DNA of 55,000 nucleotides from Anaeromyces robustus (taxonomy: Eukaryota; Neocallimastigomycota; Neocallimastigomycetes; Neocallimastigales; Neocallimastigaceae), in NCBI GenBank assembly GCA_002104895.1, contig MCFG01000017.1, forward strand, positions 182,501 to 237,500. The letters are read 5' to 3'. Position 1 is the stretch's first letter; each line of letters starts with the position of its first letter. Position numbers and translations under genes: made by a program. This document shows, piece after piece, positions 1 through 21,489 of the stretch. Under the pieces are notes generated by a model. The model worked only from the letters and a program-made list of their open reading frames with translations, was not told where the DNA came from and ran no database searches.

Positions 1-42
1 TTAATAAAAATTTTTGTTTTTATTTTTTGTTTTTTTACTTAC

Positions 43-874
43 AATCATCATTATTTACAATTTGGAAATTCTTAACAGATGCAATCCTTACACGATGATT
101 GAAATTTAATACATAAGATTGAGTTTCTATATATAATTATAATAAAATATTTAATGAATTTATTAAAAAAAATATATATATATATATATAATCATTTTCT
201 ATTATATTAACAATGATCAAACCTTCATTCCATTGAGGTACTTTATTATATAAAACAAGCATTTCTCGATCAAATGGATCTTTAGATCTTTCTATTAATG
301 TATCTTTTGCCTGTAATTAATTATTATTAAAATATACAATAATATTAATTAATTATTTAATATAAAAATTTATCAATATACTTATAATTATGAAAAAAAA
401 TTGTAAATTATAAAAATAACAATAATAATAGTATAATAATAATAATAATAATTTATTTATTTATTTATTATTTACATGGCGCGGTTTACACGGTATAAAT
501 TCACCTTGTTCATTTAATCTTGTTGTGATTACTTTCATTTTTCTTGGACCTTTAAAACCTAATATATTAGGTTCCTAATGATATAATATGACAATATTAT
601 ATATAATAAAAAAAAATTATTAAAATTAATAAAAATAAATAGTATTAATTCCTGATAATTAAAATTATTTATAAAAAAGGTTCTTTCAATTTTTTTTTTT
701 TTCATTTAATAATTACATATAATACAGCTCCTAATTCAGCTCTTAATTCTTCCATATTATCCTTTTTAACATGTTTTTTGTTATTATCATATAAAACAAA
801 TGCTGTTCCAACAAAATTTGATCTATTATTAATTGTTGATATTGTTGTTGTTGTTGTTATTTTCATGAATAAAG

Positions 875-912
<38 letters not shown>

Positions 913-2676
913 TTTAATAATTTTTTTTTATGATTTTTTTATAATATATTATTTATTATTACTCCACGAATTATATAATTAGATAATTAAATATTGTTTA
1001 TTAAAAAAATATATATGCATTTATTGAAAAAATATTATTATATTCATTTAATTATTTACTTTAATCGTCCAATAACATCTTGTTCTTCTGGTGTATTTGT
1101 CACAAATGGTTTTCTTGTTATAACATATTCATTATGATTTCCAACTCTAATTTTTCGTGAATATAACAACAGTGAAAAAGTAGAATCTGTATTTTCAATA
1201 TATAATTCATAAACTGGAATATTGGTTACTTTTGAACGTATTAATGTACATTTTATACTTTGATCATATGATACAGGTCTATTAATCAGTTAATGTATTT
1301 ATTAGTTTTTAAGGATAGATAATTTTATTATTAATATTTACATCATTTATAAATATTATTATTAGTAGTATATTATTAGTTTATTATGTATTGTATTGTT
1401 ATTCATATTATATTAATATAAAAAAAAAAAAAAGTGTTTATTGTATTTAATATATAACAAATAAAAAAAAAAAAAAAAAATAAGCAAATAATATATTAAT
1501 ATAATTACTTTAATAAAATATCATCTAAATTTTTTTGAGAATATCTTAATCCTAACAATGAACTACTACTTGTTCGAGCCTATTTTGAATTTATATTTTA
1601 ATATGTATTATTATATAAAATTTAAATATTAATTTATATATTAATATATTAATCTTTATTTTAATTATTTTCAATTAAGTTATTTACCATACGATCAATA
1701 TCTATCTGACCATTATCATTATTACCATTATTATCATTATTATCATCACTACTACTACCACTATCATCGATATTAGTAATATTATTACCTAAATGAGAAT
1801 TATGTGTAGGATGATTAAAATTAATATTTAATGGAGGTTCATCATTATTATGTGATGATGATGCTACTGCTGCAGATTCTAATAAGAAATCTAATGATGA
1901 TGATGAAGACGAGGAATGAAAAACGGTATATGGGCCTTCAATAGGAGCTGATGGACCTTTACCATAACTTAATTTATATAAATTTGTTTCACTTTTACTT
2001 TCTTTATATTTACTCTTTCCTTTCCTATTAAGATCTGATTTATTTTTTACTGTATTATCATTGTTATTGTTATTATTGTTATTATTATTACTTTTGTTAT
2101 CATTACTTTTATCTTTATTCTTATTTTTATTAACAACACTTGAAGATGCCAATCCCATAAATTCATCAGCTAAATCTATCTGAGTTAAACTAGAACTACT
2201 ATTTCGTATATTATCAATTTCTTGTTCTTCTTCTGTTTTAGCTTTACTTTTACCTTTAGATTTTTTTTTATTCTCATGCTCAGATGAATTTGACTTTATT
2301 GTTGATGTACCTTCATTTAATGAATATGATGAATTTGAATTTTTAAGATGTAAAATACCCGATGTTGTTGTATTATTATTAACAATTACAGATGATGAAG
2401 CATTTTCTAAAATTGTTGATGAAACAGCTTTTGCTTTATTAGAGATTGGGGAAGTTAAATTAATTGTATCTTTTAAAATTGTATTTAAAATTTTTATTAA
2501 TTGTTATATCATAGGTTATATATAAGATACCCATTAATATATATATATATATATATATATATTGAAAGATAGGGAAAATAAAACAAAAAACAAAAAAAAA
2601 TTTTTTTTAATACATAAATATTAATATGTTAATGTATAAAATAAATATAGTAAATAATAATATTAATAATAAATAA

Positions 2677-2716
<40 letters not shown>

Positions 2717-3152
2717 GTAATAGTAATAATAATAGTAATAATAGTAATAGTAATAATAATTTATTTAAATAATTTTATATACTTGAAGTTATATTGAATT
2801 CATTTTTATCAGAATTTAGAGGTTCAATCACTGCCAAATCTTTTAAATTTAATGAATTTAAAGATGAATCTAATGATGATAATGAAGTTTGCGACGATGA
2901 ATTTCTTAATTGATTTTTATCTTCATTTGAAGATAATAACGCATTATAATTCTTATGATTTTCTTCAGGTATATCCGAAGTACTTTCTTTATTATTTGAA
3001 ATTTCTTCAACTTTATTACTATGATCTTTTTTTATTTCATTTTCGTTAATTGTTTCATCCTTATTACTTTCTTTATCATTACTACTTAATGATTCTTCGG
3101 TTAAATTTTCCTTTTTATTATTTTTATCTTTGGAATTCTCTTTTTCAGACAT
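43..3152 (-). CDS. Tubby-domain protein, 3' end beyond the window
   Basis: Eight exons on the minus strand: 3152-2783, 2469-1688, 1579-1509, 1278-1060, 822-717, 574-476, 310-223, 126-43. A donor at 41-42 leads off the window, so the last tens of residues are missing. About 606 residues are visible. Residues 1-400 are low complexity (Lys/Glu/Ser, Asn tracts). From about residue 408 the C-terminal tubby fold is clear: KCTLIRSK, then VIGRLKSNFVGTAF spliced exactly at the conserved GKLRSNFLGT site, NILGFKGPRKMKV, VLYNKVPQWNEE and YVLNFNHRVRIASVKNFQIV, which matches the family signature. In other eukaryotes tubby domains bind PI(4,5)P2 and link membranes to trafficking or signalling. An in-frame stop nine codons upstream supports the ATG at 3152. 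The identification is firm; the role in this organism is unknown. Confidence 0.93.
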
Positions 3153-4446
3153 ATTACATATTATAATAAAATAAAATTACTTTTTCCTTGTTCTTCTTTT
3201 CTCTGTTTTATTTTGTTTTTGCTTTGTTTTTATTTTTTTTATTTTTAATATATTATATTTAACAGACAAAAATAACAAAATAAAGATATAAATATATATA
3301 ATTATTATATGTTATCCTGAATTATTCTTTTTTTTTTTTCAAAATTTACCCGAAAATTTATTTTTGGAAATTATTTATAATAATAAAATTATGATATAAA
3401 AGATTATTTTCTCTTTGTTTATTATTATTTTTCTTTTTATTAAGATACTTTATGTAAAAATATTATATATTATATTATATTATATTAATATTTTAATGAG
3501 AAATAAAAAAAAATATTTCGAATTTCAAATTCATTTAACAAAGGAAATTATAAATGGAAAAAATAATTTTAATAACCGTTAAAATAAATAGTAAATTTAA
3601 ATTAACAAAAGATACAAAAACAGTCTTTAAAATAGAAAAAGAATACAATTGTTTATACAATTATTTTAATTATTATATTGTTTTTTTATGAAGAAAAGAT
3701 GTTTTGTTGATATATTTCTTTTTTTATTTCTCTTATTTTTGTCAATTATTTTCATTTATACTACATCCATATATTTATATATATATATATAATTTCATTA
3801 AAAATTTTTTTTAAATTTTTGGTAATTATCTATTTTATAATTAATAACATTTCATATATAATTTATATTTTTTTTTTTTTTTAATTTATTAATTTTTTTT
3901 TAAATTAATAAATTATTTTAAAAAATATTAATTAGTTTTTATAATATATATATATTATATTTATATATATTATAATGAATTAATAATTTGATTATCGAAA
4001 AAAAAATAAAAAATAAAAAGTTTTAAAATAATTATTATAATAATTAAAACTATTATTATAATACTATATTATTAAAGCATTTAAATAATTATAATTAATA
4101 AATATTATCAATTCATGTATTTTGATATATTAATAATTTTCCAAAGAATATAAGGTAATTACAATATCTATTTAATATTTTAAAAATTTCATAATTAAAA
4201 TTATTGTAGATTATATTATTATATAATATATTATATAATATATATTAAGATTTGCTTTTTAAGTTTACTTCCAATATTGGAGAGGATATAATATCCATCC
4301 TACAAAAAAAAAAATAATAATAATAATTTATATCATTAAATTTAAATCAAAAAGTGGTAATTCACTAAACTCTTTATTGTATCACCTTTATCAATAAATA
4401 AAAATATTTATAATAAATTGTTTATTAATATAATATTTATATATAT

Positions 4447-4481
<35 letters not shown>

Positions 4482-4594
4482 AAAAAGGATAAAGAACATA
4501 AATGTTAAACACAAAAAATAATTAATTAATCATTAATTATTACATAAGCATAATTTTCTTATTATATATTATTTTATTATATTTTTGGGAGGGT

Positions 4595-4632
<38 letters not shown>

Positions 4633-5270
4633 GTATATATAAATATATATATTTATATTTATATATAATGAAATATTATTAAATCTTATTGATGAATTAT
4701 AATTAAAAAAATTTATTTCTATTTAATTAATACTTAAAAAAAAAGGATTTTAAATATATATATATTTTTTTTTTATTTTTTTTTTTCTATGTTTTTCTTT
4801 TTTTTAAATATTTTTTGTTTGCTTTGTTTTGTATTTTTTTTTTATATATATATGTAATTATCTTTTTTTTTTTTTTTTTTTTTTTATGATGTCTGTATAT
4901 ATATTATAATTAATTTATAATTTTATATATATATATATTATTATTATTATTATTATTTTAAACTACTTATGTTTTTAGAATTATTATTATTATTATCATT
5001 TTTTAAATAATTAAATAAATTTATACTAAATATTTATTATATCAATGTAAAACATAAATAAAAAAATTATAATAATTAAATTCTGAAAATGTTGGATGGC
5101 TTAATTATATTAAATATTATATTATTATTAAACTTCAATTATTTAATTAATTTTAAGCTTATTTTATTTTATATTATGATATGTGTAGTTTTCTTTTTAT
5201 ATATATATTTATATATTTATATATATATATTTTTAGTTTATTCGTTGTTTGTTTATTTAACGTGATGTAT
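3153..5270. other. Intergenic, upstream of the Tubby gene
   Basis: About 2.1 kb of very A/T-rich DNA between the Tubby start and the 3' end of the aminotransferase. It holds T- and A-runs, TATA-type repeats and a GAAA tetranucleotide run of about nine copies near 4447-4484. A slightly G/C-richer patch (4250-4300) contains only a 17-codon minus-strand ORF (4298-4245). No gene is supported. Confidence 0.7.
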
Positions 5271-8245
<2,975 letters not shown>

Positions 8246-9701
8246 GCCTTTTTTTTTTTTAATTATTAGTATTAAATAATATTGAATATAAAATTAATTT
8301 CATAAATTTTATTAAATTAATATAAATATATAAATATCATATATATAAACAAAAAAAATAATTTTTAATTATTCTCAATAAGTTGTTTATAAAATGTCAT
8401 ATGTATATTTTTTATTATTTAAATATATAATAAAAGCTTTTTATATAATTTCTGAATTTTATATTTTTTATTTCTCGTTATGTTAGTATTATTTAATATT
8501 ATTTGTTGATTTTTATTATTATATTTTTATTGATTGACTTTTAGAACTATTAAACAAATAGAGCTTTTTTATTTTTACTAATAATAAAAAATTTCCTTTT
8601 AATATAATTAATATATTACCTTCTGAATATAATTTTTTTTTATTTGTTAGAAAAAGTAAAAAGAAATAAAGTGTGAAAAAAAAAAAAAAAAAATTACAAA
8701 TATATTATATAAAATCTATTAATATTAATTATTCAAGATGATAAACTCTTAAATATTATATTATAATATTAATACCAATATAATATGGAATATATTTCAA
8801 TATAATAGGAGAAATATGATTCCTTAAAATTTCATTTATTCATTATATATTATATTAAAATCTATTCAATCTTCAATAATAATTTAAAAAAAAATTTTAA
8901 AATAAAAATACAAAATCTATATATTAAAAAATGTAATTTATTTATTAATATTTTTTACAATTTTTCTTACATTATATATATTTATATGAAAATAATGTAT
9001 TTGTTCGTATCATAATCGAATAGAAATACGTATAATTAATAATCAACTTTAAATATTATAAAAATGATCAAATCTAAAACATATAATAAATTAAAAGGAG
9101 ATAATCTCATCTCTACATTAATTATTAACAATAATAATAAAAATAATAATATCAAATAAATAATAAATAGAAAAAATATAAATAATAAAAAAAATTCCTT
9201 ATTATAATTAAGAAAAATAACAGCGAAGTAAAAATATTAATATGTTTTTAAATGTTTCATAATAAAAATATTATTATTATTAAGTTGATATATAGATATT
9301 CAATTATTCAATAATTTATTTTTTATCATATTTATAATATTTATAATCAAATATGAATATAAAAAAAACCTCAAAATAAAATTTATCATTTAATTATATT
9401 ATAAAAATAAAAAAAGAAGGGTTATAAATAATGACTTTAAATAAATTAATTTACTAACAAATACCAAAAAAGTATAATGCTCTAATTAATTTACATCTAT
9501 TATTATAATTATCTTAAAGATATTAATAAAAATTTAATTATAAAAGGTTAAAAAAAACTTTCATAATTTAGAAAAATTATTTCAATAAAACATAAACCTT
9601 TTTAGAATAACCACATTAAACTATCCTTTTAAAATAAACATAATAAATTATTCTATTATAATAAAACTTATATTCATATATTCATACTTTTAGTTTATAT
9701 A

Positions 9702-9747
9702 ATTTATTTATTTATATATTTATTTATTTATTTATTTATATATATAT

Positions 9748-9790
<43 letters not shown>

Positions 9791-9815
9791 TTTGTTTATT
9801 TATTTATTTATATAT

Positions 9816-9870
<55 letters not shown>

Positions 9871-9876
9871 TTTTAT
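9702..9876. repeat. TTTA tetranucleotide array
   Basis: About 44 copies of TTTA with a few TATA and GTTT interruptions, in the intergenic region between gpt and get4. Confidence 0.95.
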
Positions 9877-11724
9877 TTAGTTATAATTAAATTTCATCAA
9901 TAATTTAAGTATTATATATAAATAATATATAAATAATATATAAATATTATATTTTCACAATAACAAAGAATGTTAAAATCTTAACATTATATACCCAATC
10001 ATTTTTTAAATAAACAAAAAATTCCATCTAGATATTAAATAATTAAATGTATGAATATATATTAACTAAATAAATAATTAATTTTTTTATTAATATTCAG
10101 ATTAATATCCATTTTTACTATTTTTGTAATAAATATCATTTTTTAAAAAAATTTAAATACTTTTATTTTATAAAAATATTAATAAATATAATTAATATTT
10201 ATTATTATTTAAAATAATTATTATCTCTCATCTAGAAAATAATATTATATCATTTATATTAATATTAATATTAATATAATAAAATGAGGTAAAATGTAAA
10301 CAGATATATTTACATATTTATTTTAAAATATATTAATTAATTAATATATTAAATATTAAAGTTAAACAAAAAAAAGCTTTTTTATATTAATTTATTTTTT
10401 TCATTTCATAAATTTTATATATGTGTAACACAATTATTAATTAATAACTGTATTATTATTTTTACATCTTTTAGCATATATAATTTAATTTATTAAAAGA
10501 TTTTTTTTGAAATGAAATGTTTTTTTTTTACTTTTACTATTATTATTCTCTTTATTAAATTTTTCTTATCCATTTTATTTTAATTATATTAATTTAACAA
10601 ATAATAATTAAAAATGTAGATTTTCTTTATTAAAATATTAATGGAAATAATTAACAATTGTTTACTTAGAATAAAAAAAAAAAAAAAAGTAACATCGTCA
10701 TCATTATTGAATAATAGGTATAATATAAATAACAATTGGTACTGATGAAATTAAAGAATAGTAATAATAATTACTATAATATGATTATAGAATATAATAA
10801 CAATTATAAAATAATTAAAAAATTTTATAATTTATATAATAAAATTAAAGAATGTTAATTTATCAATATTCTTTTTATTCTTTTTTTTTTATTTTTGTAA
10901 ATATCAATATAAACTAAAATATATACTTTTAAATATTTTACCAATATATATATAATATATATTGGTAGTTATAATATATATATAACATATATATTAAATA
11001 TTTTTCTTTTGAATAAAGAACCAACTACTTATATATTATTAATATTATTATATTAATGATTAGTTGAAAATAATATCTAATTTAATATTTTATAGATTTA
11101 TCTTTAAAAAAAAAAAAAATGCTTACCAAAATATAAACAAATAATTAAAATATAAACTTCTATTAAATAAATTTAAAAATTAAAAAAAAAAAAGCTTTGG
11201 TAAAATGGTATTTTTGAATTTGTTGAAATTCAGTAATAAATATTTTTTTACATACAAAAAAAAAAGGTATATATATACAGAAATGAATATTTTGTAAAGT
11301 ATTCTTTATTTTATTTTTTCCATAAAATATTTAATAAATATTAGTTAAACTACTTTATATTAAAAAAAAATACAAATAGTATATTTTTAAAATATTAAAC
11401 ATATATAATATTATAATAATAAATGAATGAAGAAATAAAAATTAAAAAGTGAATAAAATAAAATAAAAATTATAAAAATCAAAAATATATATAAATGTAA
11501 ACATATATATAAAATTGATTTATTCTTTATTATAAAAACATTATCGATATTATTTTTATTATTAATTGATTTTCTTTTTTCTTTTTTCTTTTTTTTTTAT
11601 CTTTTGATTCTTTATATTTATTGTTATTTATAAATATATAAACATTTTTTTAATTTCTTTTTTTTATTTGTTAAATTTTGTTAAAAATTATTAATTAGAT
11701 CATTTATTTTTATTCCACTTAAAA

Positions 11725-11881
<157 letters not shown>

Positions 11882-12001
11882 AAAAAATACATTTACAATA
11901 CATAAATTAAAATGTATTAATGTATGTATCATTTATTCCAATTTATTCTTTTTCCTTTTTTTTTTTTATTTTGTTAATTATTAATTGTTAAGAGTTCAAA
12001 A

Positions 12002-13395
12002 ATGATTGCAACTAATACATTTAGTAAAATTAGTAGAGGTACTCAGAAAAATTTAAATAATATCAATGCCTCCATTAAAGAAGGAAAATATTATGAAGCT
12101 CATCAAATGCTTCATTCTGTTTCACAAAGGTATATATAATTTAAATTGAAATAATTAAAATAAATATATAATATTATAAAAAAATAAATAAAAAACTATA
12201 ATAAATATAATAAATAGAAATGACAAAAAAAATAAGAATAATGAAAAACGGACGAGTATAATATATAAAAGAATATAAATTAAATTACGACAATTCATAT
12301 TAACTGTTTTTTTTTTTTAATTATATATTTCAATTAATAATCAATTTTATTTCAAAAAATTAATATTAAATTAAATATCAAGATATGTAAAACAAAGAAA
12401 AATTAATGATGCTATTCATTTATTACATAATGGTGCCAAATCATTATTAAATTATGATCAAGAAGGAAGTGCTTTTGATTTATTTAAGAGATTAATTCAT
12501 ATTTATGAAACAGAAAATGTTATTGTTACTGAAGAATCAGTTGGTAAGTATAAATGTAAAACAATAATCTAAATATGTGTATTACAGAATTCTTATCAAT
12601 ACTTAAACTCTAATTAATAATTATCATTATTTAAATTTATAGGAAGATTAATTGAAATCTTAAACTCATTTAAAGCAATAAACCAATTCACTGAAGATGC
12701 CATGAAATTATCTATAACGTAAATTAATATTTTTTTTCTTTAAATATAAAATATTAATAATAATTATAATAATAATTATAATATAATTATTAATATTAAT
12801 TATTTATTATTAATTATTTATTATTAATTATTTATTATTAATTATTTATTATTTGTAATTCCTTACTGATTATTTATTTGTTTTACTAATTTATTTATTA
12901 ATATAATTTAAATATTAATTGGATTTTTAAATTACTAGATGGTCAATTAAAAACGGCAAAAGTCAATTCGGAGATCAAAATATTCATCATGCTTATGGTT
13001 TAAAATGTCTCAAAGGTTAATATACATCATTTTAAATAACCGTAATTTTATTATATGTTATATTAATTGAATGAAAATTAACTAATTCAAAAATTATATC
13101 ATTAGAGAAAAAATATTATAATGCTGAAAATCATTTCGTATTTGGTAATCTTGATAGTGCAAAAGCCTTAGGTATTATGGAGTATCAATGGTCAACTGAA
13201 AATTACAGTGATGATTATGGATACTTTATTGCAAGAGCTGTTTTACAGTAATAATTGAGCAATAGATGCATTTATTTATTTTATATAATTTAATTATAAT
13301 TGTGTATTTATAACTATTATATTACTTTTATAATTATTTTATTAATTTGATATATATATTTTTTTTTTTTTCTTTTATATATATATATATATATA

Positions 13396-13438
<43 letters not shown>

Positions 13439-13857
13439 TTATTATTATAAATATAAAGATATTTAGCTATTAAAAAACTCACACATGCTCGTACATGTTT
13501 ATCCAGTTTCTGCGATAAAATTAAAACAAACAAATCTGATTGTATTGTACATAACACAAATAACGTAGATATATATTCTTCTTCACTATTAAACTTCTGT
13601 CAAGTATTGATTTTACTTATTGAAAGAGAAGACACTATTCATCAATTTGAACAAGTTTCTCAAAAATACAGCGATGTTTTAATAAAAACTGACGATTTCT
13701 TATATGAGGTATAATTTGAAAATATATATATATAATAGTTATATAAAAATTAAAAATCAATATAAAATTGTTAAATTTTCTATTTATTTAAATTTAAAAT
13801 TTTATTTTAAACTTTGTCAATTTTTTTTTTATATTATTTGTTAATAATTAATTAAAT

Positions 13858-13888
<31 letters not shown>

Positions 13889-13891
13889 TAT

Positions 13892-13930
<39 letters not shown>

Positions 13931-14102
13931 TATTGATTTATTCGCTGATCATATGAAACAGTTGGTTGAAAATATTGCTGAAGTTTTCTATAATATCAAA
14001 AAACAAAAAGCACACAATGTATTTGAAGATTTAATTAATAGCTTCTTTGCTCCAGCCCCAAATGATAACGCAATAACATCTGATAATAATGCTTTAGACT
14101 AA
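12002..14102 (+). CDS. get4: GET4 (TRC35), tail-anchored protein insertion factor
   Basis: Seven exons: 12002-12129, 12383-12543, 12643-12718, 12939-13015, 13106-13247, 13459-13708, 13962-14102, giving 324 residues in consistent phase. GET4 is the alpha-solenoid partner of GET5/UBL4A. It bridges SGT2 and GET3 in the cytosol so that tail-anchored proteins reach the ER. Evidence: the N-terminal helical repeat IKEGKYYEAHQM followed by AIHLLHNGAKSLL matches the family motif (YYEAHQMYRTL, then a second helix pair). Length and all-helical character fit, and the end AEVFYNIKK is followed by a short disordered tail as in animal GET4. The fifth exon covers a conserved helix pair (AENHFVFGNLDSAKALG). 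Intron 6 contains a TTTA array at 13858-13933. Confidence 0.9.
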
Positions 14103-15843
14103 TTAACTATTAAAAAATTAATATAAAATAAATAATTAAAATTATATATAATAAATTAAGTAAAAAAAAAAAATTTTTTTTTTCTTAATATTAAAAAAAT
14201 AATAATACAATTATTATATATAAAAAAATATAATAATAAATAATATGAATTAGATATAAAAATAAAGAATTAGCAATTAAAATTTAAAAAAAAAAAAAAT
14301 TAATAAATAAATAAAATAAAATAAAATAAAATAAAAAAAATAATATAATATAATATAATATAATATAAAATAACATAAATAAAATAAAATAATTTATAAA
14401 AAATATAATAAACTAAAATTAACATAGATAAAATTCAATGAAATGAAATTAATAAATCATGATAATTATCAATTTATTTATATTTTTATATAACTTAAAC
14501 TTGTATAATTATATTTTATAAATATGCTGACCAAAATTAACAAATTTAATTTGCAATATAATATTTTTTATTCTATGTTTGATATTACCTTAATATTAAT
14601 CATAAAATAATAATTTCTTTTTATACATTGTTAAAAAACTTTAAATCTTAAAAGTTTTTTTACAAATATATTAAATATATAAAGTTTTTTTAAATATTTT
14701 TTTTTATAAAAAATAAAATATTGTACTTTACCATTTAATAATATATTATCAAGCCATAAATTATTGAATATCATTTATATATAATATGATAAAAGAAAAG
14801 TAAATATTATTAAAAGCCACAATTTTTAAATTAATACATTTATCCACTTTTACTAACCATAATATATTAAATAAAAAAACTTTTTGTAAAATTTTAATAG
14901 AATAAATTATTTTAAAAAAAAAAAAAAAATTTACACATAATTTAAGTTTTTTTATATTAATATAAGATTTGATTTAGCAAATTTAATCAATAGAAATATA
15001 TTATTATTCATATAAACATTTAATTACTTTTTTATTATTTATTTCGTTAAAACTAAAGGTTCGCAATGTTATTCATTAATTAACAAATTAATTGAAATCT
15101 TTTTTCTTTTTTTTTTTTTTTCAAATACAAAAAAAAAAAAATTTCTGTTATATCTGACTTTCTTTTAACTTCTGTGCCATCAATCATAATTAAACTCTAT
15201 ATTGACGAATGAATAATGAAAATAACAAAAAGTTATCATATTAATGGACTATCATTATATTGAATTTGGTGTTATAATGTATATTTTATATTATTTTATT
15301 TTATTATAATAATTATAATAAAGAAATCAATCAATCAATCAATCAATCATAATCAAAATCATCTTCATAATTATTATCAATCAAATAAAATCAAATCAAA
15401 TCAAATCAAATAAAATAAAATAAAATAAAATAAAATAAAATAAAATTTATTATAATACTACTTTTGTTAAAAATTATTATTCAAAACATTAATATTTAAT
15501 TAATTATGAATAATAAAATAATATAACTTTAAATCAAAATAAATATACTGTTATTATTGATTCTATTGTTATAAAATTCAGTTAAAACTTTTAGATTAAC
15601 AGAAATTTCTTTATTTATATTATTTAAACAATCTTCAATTTTAAAAAAAAATAAAAATACAATAATTAAAAACAATTAAATAATATATTAATTTTAAGAA
15701 CAAATACTAATATTATTTTTTATCTATTTAATTTCAAAATTCAAAATTAATATATAAAGTCATTTATTTTTCAATATTAAATAATAATTTTAAAAGCAAC
15801 TTCATATTAAAATATTATTTATAAAAGAAAATAAATTTCAAAA
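14103..15843. other. Intergenic, upstream of nxf1
   Basis: About 1.7 kb of A/T-rich DNA. It contains short ATATA runs, six TCAA units near 15329-15350 and an AAAAT run at 15405-15446. A slightly G/C-richer patch at 15125-15260 has a short minus-strand open stretch that I could not attach to a gene. Confidence 0.65.
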
Positions 15844-20119
<4,276 letters not shown>

Positions 20120-20634
20120 ACAAATTAATTAATAATACAGAAAATTATAAAATATTAAAATATTATAATATATATATGTATAAAAAAAAAATTTTTTTTT
20201 ATTTAATAATAATTTTATATGATTATTTTAGTTTAGATTAATCATATACTTATTATTATATTAAAATTAATGTATTAATTTTTATTGTTAAGAAAAAATT
20301 AAATGATATCTATAGTTAGTTTTTAATAATTTATATTCTTTTTATATAATAGATTTCTTTATTCACTATTTTATTTAATCATAAAATCTTTATTTATTTT
20401 TTTTTTTATTTTTTTTTAAAAATATAATAATCTATCGCAATATGAATAATAAATTTTAATATATTAATAAAAATATATATAATAATAAAATTTACTCTAC
20501 ATATAATCTATTAAATATTAAATGTTACTATATTACTATATTAATAATAAATTAAAAGAAGAAAAATCTTTAAAAAAAAAAAAAAAAAACAATTATAAAA
20601 TCAAAAATCAAAAACATTTTTTAAATTTTTCTAT
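20120..20634. other. 3' flank of nxf1, nothing recognised
   Basis: A/T-rich DNA after the nxf1 stop codon with poly(A)- and poly(T)-rich runs. No reading frame or structured segment was seen. Confidence 0.6.
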
Positions 20635-20678
20635 ATTATCTTATATGGATATGTATACTTATATCCCCATAAGATAAT
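20635..20678. other. Near-perfect 18-bp hairpin
   Basis: A 44-nt inverted repeat: ATTATCTTAT, a 2-nt mismatch, GGATAT, an 8-nt loop (GTATACTT), ATATCC, a 2-nt mismatch, ATAAGATAAT. Sixteen of 18 positions pair. It could be a small-RNA precursor, a cruciform or a terminator-like element. Confidence 0.6.
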
Positions 20679-20837
20679 TAATATAAAAAATTATGAATTC
20701 AACATTAAAACAAAATATCGATTTGATTGGTTATATAAAAAATTAACCAATAAAATATGAATAAAAACGAATCAGCATTATAACCATAATATAATTAAAT
20801 ATTCAAAAATGATGATAAAAAAAAATTATAAATAGCA

Positions 20838-20965
20838 ATGAGCTTTTGCGTTTTATTTAAAACTTTAACAATGTCACACAGATGCATTAGAGTCTCAATC
20901 TATATGCTAAAATATATTTTAGTAATGATAACGTTGTGCTCAAGTGTCTGTAATATAGACATTAG
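20838..20965 (+). ncRNA. Candidate structured non-coding RNA
   Basis: A G/C-richer island in a gene desert, with no reading frame. Complementary segments: TGAGC (20839-20843) with GCTCA (20938-20942) closes the region. Inside are GCATTAGA (20884-20891) pairing with TCTA(T)ATGC (20899-20907) and the 16-nt palindrome CTAAAATATATTTTAG (20907-20922). A small GTCT/AGAC hairpin (20946-20960) follows. I recognise no known RNA family; box C/D and H/ACA signatures are not convincing. Strand is a guess. Confidence 0.35.
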
Positions 20966-21145
20966 CTAGTAAATACTAATATTATTTTAATATTCTTTAT
21001 TATTTTAATGTACTGTATTTGTTAGCTTAAATATTATTAAAAATATTATAAATATAATTAATATTATAATTATATTTAATATTTAATTCAAAAAATATTA
21101 ATGTAAAAATTTAAATCTTATTCCTTATATATATGTTTAAATAGG

Positions 21146-21183
21146 ATTTATTTATTTATTTGTTTATTTATTTATTTATTTGT

Positions 21184-21214
<31 letters not shown>

Positions 21215-21259
21215 TCTATTTATTTATTTATTTATTTATTTATTTAGTTATTTAGTTGT

Positions 21260-21294
<35 letters not shown>

Positions 21295-21315
21295 GTTATT
21301 TAGTTAGTTAGTTAT
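21146..21315. repeat. Degenerate TTTA/TTAG array
   Basis: About 170 bp of TTTA units with GTTT, CTAT and TTAG variants, ending in four TTAG copies. Confidence 0.95.
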
Positions 21316-21489
21316 AAAAGGACAATTAAAATGTTTAATTATAATTATTAAAGTTTTATTTAATAATATAAAGTATATATACAATTTTTAGTAAATACTA
21401 CTATTTAAAAAAAATATATCAATATTAATTCTGACTTAATAATTATAAAGAAAAATATGATATTTAGAATTTTATATTTTATAGTTTTA

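Noticed and set aside
4245-4298. 17-codon minus-strand ORF as a possible extra first exon of the Tubby gene
   Set aside because: An in-frame stop lies nine codons upstream of the ATG at 3152, and no acceptor joins the two.
10738-10760. CTGATGA motif suggesting a hammerhead ribozyme or box C/D snoRNA
   Set aside because: No GAAA plus stems, and no box D at a suitable distance.
15124-15200. Short minus-strand open stretch beginning MIDGTEVKRKSDITE
   Set aside because: It runs into a T-run after about 20 codons, and no partner exon could be found.
20664-20672. CCCATAA resembling the Dictyostelium upstream sequence element of small-RNA genes
   Set aside because: It is part of the 18-bp hairpin and is too far from the candidate RNA at 20838; a single match is weak evidence.
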